64,000 bases of DNA from JBFMFH01 sp040752275. Its GTDB lineage: Bacteria > Acidobacteriota > Vicinamibacteria > Vicinamibacterales > JAKQTR01. The translations under genes were made by a program, and so were the position numbers. Below are positions 63,801-64,000 of the stretch, in pieces (positions within the stretch are counted from its first letter, which is position 1; each line of letters begins with the position of its first letter). The stretch lies in the NCBI GenBank assembly GCA_040752275.1, contig JBFMFH010000076.1:1-64000 (forward strand). Direction: 5' to 3'. The notes beneath the pieces were generated by a model. That model saw only the letters and a program-made list of their open reading frames with translations, had not been told where the DNA came from and made no database searches.

Positions 63801-64000
63801 GCAGCTTCGGGCGATCGACCTTGCCGTGCGCCGTCAGCGGAAACGCAGACAACAGCACGTAGGTAGCCGGCGTCATGTAGCCGGGTAGGCGTTCGGCGAG
63901 GGCCTGGCGCAGGGCGTCTTCCGCCAGTGACGCCTCGCGCTCCGGAATCACATACGCTACGAGCTGCGGATGACCCGGTTGATCCTCCCGGACCACGACC
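51793..64000 (-). CDS. Nonribosomal peptide synthetase, 5' end outside window
   Basis: At least 4068 residues are visible and the gene enters from the right edge. Domain order by residue: A tail (1-75), PCP1 (FFELGGHSLS, near 110), C1 (HHIATDGW, near 303), A1 (YTSGSTGTPKG, near 789), PCP2 (near 1180), C2 (HHIVSDGW, near 1375), A2 (YTSGSTGRPKG, near 1855) with an N-methyltransferase inserted before its last part (VLEIGCGTG, near 2232), PCP3 (FFHLGGHSLL, near 2663), C3 (HHIVSDAW, near 2855), A3 (YTSGSTGAPKG, near 3325), PCP4 (FFDLGGHSLL, near 3730) and a thioesterase (GHSFGG, near 3859; His in GDHRTML). Ten-residue pocket codes aligned by eye to GrsA: A1 DGFFYGVTFK (Ile-like), A2 DATKVGEVGK (Asn-like), A3 DVQFIAHVVK (Pro-like). 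The product should end Ile, N-methyl-Asn, Pro, released as a cycle or free acid. No epimerisation domain is present in the visible part. Confidence 0.95.
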   Translation of the reverse strand, partial: VVVREDQPGHPQLVAYVIPEREASLAEDALRQALAERLPGYMTPATYVLLSAFPLTAHGKVDRPKLPPPESRVLTSGPSATQTPTQSLVESVWAHVLGLERIDTTANFFELGGHSLSAMQVLARVRDVFHLDVPIKALFDAPSLADFAAHIDAARSVAQGEITPPIPPTDRQGLLPLSFAQERLWFLQQLVPGNPFYTVPMAVRWQGPLDQAVLTRVLTEVVRRHEVLRTTFTIVDGQPRQAIQPPAPVALRLIDLQSCAAEEQTQAIDDHLHAALQRTFDLTTGPLFEFTLISVAPAESVLVAAMHHIATDGWSVGVFAHELTVLYEAFNQGQPSPLPELRVQYGDFAVWQRAWLQGEVLSRQRQYWQRHLRGAPEVLELPGDYPRPRLHTFRGRTIPIRIEPGAVRDLRRISQQVGASLYMTLLTGFAILLARSTRGTSELVVSAPIAHRQRQELEPLIGFFVNTLALRLDVSGDPTVEDLLRRIRQTVLDAYAHQDMPFEQVVEEVQPTRDLSRNPLAQVSFAYHNLPSVDAELTNGRLTPYDHAPETVRFDLEVHLWDADDGGLAGSCLYYTDLFAAATVERLMEHFVVVLEACGTYLARRMSDLPVMTAAEHRLVVEEFNRTTTDYPRDHTLVELLEAQVDRTPAGAAVVHGAQRLTYSALNARVNQLARFLRRRGVGVDTPVVMLETRGIEMVVSMCGILKAGGAYVPIDLEMPAARVLRMIQECGSTLILSRSTLTSNVVQALRASGHTVLFVDAAAADIAREDVTNPVPINTPTDLAYVMYTSGSTGTPKGIMITHRNVVNLVRQTNYTSIRPSDHLLQLSNYAFDGSTFDFFGGLLNGACVHLIDAAQVHDVAELGALIAAQGVNVTFMTTALFNQLVDLAPEVIRHFDRLYFGGQEASVRHVRTALPYRKSDDSLVHVYGPTEATTFSTYHVVKDVPGDAVAIPIGAPISRSRAYVLDAWQQPVPIGVEGELHIGGDGIARGYVNDPSLTAERFVRNPFVSSERMYRTGDRAKWLPDGQIVFLGRQDDQVKIRGFRIEPGDIEAALRAFPAVRDAVVTPHVGRGGTHELIGYVALNPGQLLDRRALRQFLKERLPEYMLPAALVELPALPLTPNGKVDRRALPVPETCRWDDGIAEIGTGPLSPTESVMENIWAAVLHLDMVGRHADFFELGGHSLLATQVVSRIREVFQVELPLRQIFETPTIAGLTEAIERLRAADSGLTAPPMTQRPHDGPVPLSFAQERLWFLEQLVPGNPFYNTPLAIELHGRLDEQALRLTLDTLVQRHEALRTTIATLDGRPQQVVHPPHAVTLAVEDVTALPEDARIATARASAYAESRRPFDLTQGPLLRATLVRFSPTHHLLLLTMHHIVSDGWSLGVLFRELTILYTALSQGETPELPSLPVQYADFAAWQRAWLQGDVLDAQRQHWRAALQHAPLVLELPADHPRPPVHTFRGSAEAFSIAPELVAQLRRLSQAASASLYMTFLSAFAILLARYAGVEELLIGSPIANRTRQELEPLIGFFVNTLALRIDLRGNPSFLTLLRRVRQITLDAYAHQDVPFEQIVDDLQPERDMSRTPVVQVSLAYQNAPISDVGIPGLTLQPYPFETGTVRFDIELHVWEEPSGALTGSCLYYAEIFDAETIRRLMTNFTTLLANIVANPEQPVAEVSLLTEADHHQLLVGWNTTAAPYQQHTTVARLFAAQAESTPDAVAVVAGPERLTYRELNTRANRLANHLRSLGVGPDVLVGVCVERSVAMVVGLLGVLKAGGAYVPLDPAYPSDRLQYMAADARMPVVLTQQRFAPLFASGALKVICLETDWSAIAGFPATDPDVPVMPDHLAYVIYTSGSTGRPKGTMIPHRGLVNYLSWCTRAYRVADGQGAPVHSSISFDATITSLFAPLVVGRAVILIPERQEIDALRDVLQARGDFSLVKITPAHLDLLRELLPPQPMTGQARTFVIGGEALLGSQLSFWQTYAPDVHLINEYGPTETVVGCCVFDAKGHAPFPGPVPIGRPIANTRLYLLDERLQPVPIGVYGELYISGDGLARGYLGRPDVTADRFVPSPFSSTAGARMYRTGDVARYLLDGNLEYQGRRDHQIKIRGHRIEPEEIEVVLAAHPAVRDAVVLAREDQAGDARLVAYVVPAAEGLREPADATVSPIETQQVNAWQQVFQDSYSHSAASADITFDITGWNSSYTGLPIPAAEMREWVEQTVARILALQPAHVLEIGCGTGLLVARIAPQCQSYWGTDFSHVAVRHVRQMKAAFPWGDRVTLLHRPADDFSGLADGQFDTVVINSVAQYFPSVDYLLQVISGALRVLRPGGALFLGDLRSLPLLDAFHASVQVAKSAPDVTVLQLRQQIRQQTLQEEELVIDPALFAALPQQYPSITAVDVQYKRGQALNELTKFRYDVVLTVGARVPSAPDVEWHDWPTQSMTVAELRAWLAGSPSQRLGLRRVPNARLRDERAMLIWLRQAEATATVAAFHRRQPELAPDGLDPEQLWRVGAEHGFVVRVVPDEGSLEGSYSAVFLPQAAPAPPPRPQNTLPQRPWSAYANNPLRRRVQSAVIPELRRYLADRVPTYMIPAAYVLLDAFPLTPNGKVDRRALPAPDSAASVGQTGDQATRTPTEEVVAAIWADVLSLERVGLQDNFFHLGGHSLLATQVVSRLRDVFAVELPLRQMFDTPTVADFSARLEALTREQQGLPGPPPLRPADRTAPLPLSFAQERLWFLDQLEGPNATYNSPVAVRMTGHLDVQALEDSVTAIGNRHETLRTTFATGSDGRPLQRIAPDIRIALPVLDLQSANERERRLDACLAQEATEPFDLARGPLLRGTLLRIAPDDHLLLLTMHHIVSDAWSAAVFVRELAALYTAAVRRTPVTLPPLPIQYGDFAVWQRQWLQGDVLAAQLAYWRAHLEGIPPLLELPTDRPRPAVQTFRGSSCPVEFDPGLTRDLTALSQRAGVSLFMTLLAAFAALLGRYSGTDDLVVGSPIANRNRSETEGLIGFFVNTLALRIDLAGRPSFLDLLARVRQIALDAYTHQDVPFEVVVEALQPERHLSHHPVFQTMFVLQNTPAERLELPELTLTPVPQEHQTAKFDLLLSLTELDGRLKGWLEYSTDLFEAATIRRMIGHLTRLLAEAVASPDRPVSQLTLLTEAERRQALRWNQTAQPFPPFSVAQMFEAQVERTPDAVALEFPRAAGGEDQQLTYLALNARANQLARHLRQRGAAPDVPIGVSLDRSTDLLVAVLAILKAGSPYVPLDPTYPAERLAMMCAASGAPLVVTRDWLANEQAAIARCSSANLEHVVEPDHLAYVLYTSGSTGAPKGVGLCHRALSNLLLWQAAHSAAAVGTKTLQFTSLSFDVSFQETFATWCTGGRLVQIADDLRRDGRELLRVLAEERVERLFLPFVALQQLAVSAQETGTVPVTLREVITAGEQLQISPALVWLFTQLPDCRLHNHYGPSETHVVTAYPLAGPPADWPALPPIGRPIANTHVVVLEEHGDVAPVGVPGDLYAGGACLARGYWRQPDLTAERFVPCPVTLQSSAGGSAGGEGGTRLYRTGDRARYLADGNIEFLGRRDQQVKIRGFRVEPGEIEAVLSTHPDVQEAVVAAHATAAGFTRLVAYVVPAAGRTLTTEHVRQFAKSTLPEYMVPAVILPLARLPLTPSGKVNRRALPAPELTGQPADASVLRPRDTVELRLMRIWEEVLERSPVGVHDNFFDLGGHSLLAVRLMAYVQQQFGRHLPLSALFQRPTVAQLGELLRQQGDAAPWPILVPIRPGTGASPFFCVPGAGGNVVYFAGLARLVDRPFYGLQAVGLDGRASPQTRIQDVAATYVEALRHVQPQGPYWIGGHSFGGWVAFEMAQQLQQQGHAVALLVIFDTPAPPRHEPLAAPIKEDAAWLVEITAVIGSLFGRPLALETERLQALPYEDQLRLVHHTLTQAEIVPPDTGLHLLRGFVEVYKAHVVAMTRYVAPAAVVPTPIRLVRAQDADPLTGLTAGGATPDADLGWAAFADGPFEPVFAPGDHRTMLNAPAVEVVARYLRRWLEHGSPGTDRSRHA

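Noticed and set aside
1..64000. tRNA, rRNA or riboswitch genes
   Set aside because: I scanned the larger intergenic gaps by eye and saw no cloverleaf or conserved rRNA/riboswitch core; a covariance search would be needed to exclude small RNAs.

Overview
This is a 64 kb stretch of high-GC bacterial chromosome. The host looks like an Acidobacteriota member (Vicinamibacteria-like). That placement is an inference from the GC content, a PadR regulator/ABC 'permease prefix' remnant, a PQQ-type beta-propeller protein and many small palindromic repeats. I saw no rRNA, tRNA, CRISPR array, integrase or insertion sequence.

Layout. (1) 1-4.9 kb: three same-strand genes, a winged-helix-like protein cut by the window edge, a large ORC/STAND-like P-loop ATPase, and a fusion of a Cas4/RecB-like PD-(D/E)XK nuclease with a RuvB-like AAA+ motor. 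They look like a DNA-processing or defence module that I cannot match to a named system. (2) 5.1-9.6 kb: a DMSO-reductase-family molybdoenzyme (catalytic subunit, four-cluster ferredoxin subunit, TorD-type chaperone) with no membrane anchor. (3) 9.6-21.0 kb: an accessory zone with a secreted protein of unknown function, a polysaccharide deacetylase, a PQQ-like propeller, a VapBC-type pair, an amidase with a truncated lactate permease behind it, a decayed PadR/ABC-permease pair, a nucleotidyltransferase, a HAD phosphatase, and an AbiEii-type toxin locus carrying an exact-length 400-bp direct duplication that brackets two unknown genes.

(4) 21.6-38.5 kb: an envelope-centred locus. The plus-strand operon encodes an SPFH protein, a pentapeptide-repeat lipoprotein, a LivK-type binding lipoprotein, a second pentapeptide-repeat lipoprotein and a single-pass membrane protein. 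A converging minus-strand run encodes a voltage-sensor/AAA ATPase fusion, an MscS channel, a substrate-binding/OmpA fusion, two paralogous coiled-coil proteins, a miniature HlyD-like adaptor, an outer-membrane barrel and a DUF697 protein. To the right lies a partial second copy of the plus-strand unit: a conserved upstream element with a strong sigma-70-like promoter, a collapsed pentapeptide pseudogene and a second single-pass paralogue. A third paralogue is coupled to an orphan ParA at 48-50 kb. I regard this locus as the best candidate for an undescribed multi-component envelope system.

(5) 38.6-64 kb: a nonribosomal peptide cluster. It has an Sfp-type phosphopantetheinyl transferase, two ABC exporters (one with a degenerate C39 peptidase domain), a P1B-like ATPase lacking the CPC metal motif, an unknown 272-aa protein, an Asp/Glu/hydantoin racemase, a CPBP membrane protease, a type II thioesterase and a giant NRPS running off the right edge. 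Visible NRPS order: A(tail)-PCP-C-A-PCP-C-A(N-methyltransferase)-PCP-C-A-PCP-TE. My reading of the specificity pockets is Ile, N-methyl-Asn, Pro, then thioesterase release. The transferase primes the carriers, the type II thioesterase edits them, and the exporters presumably secrete the product.
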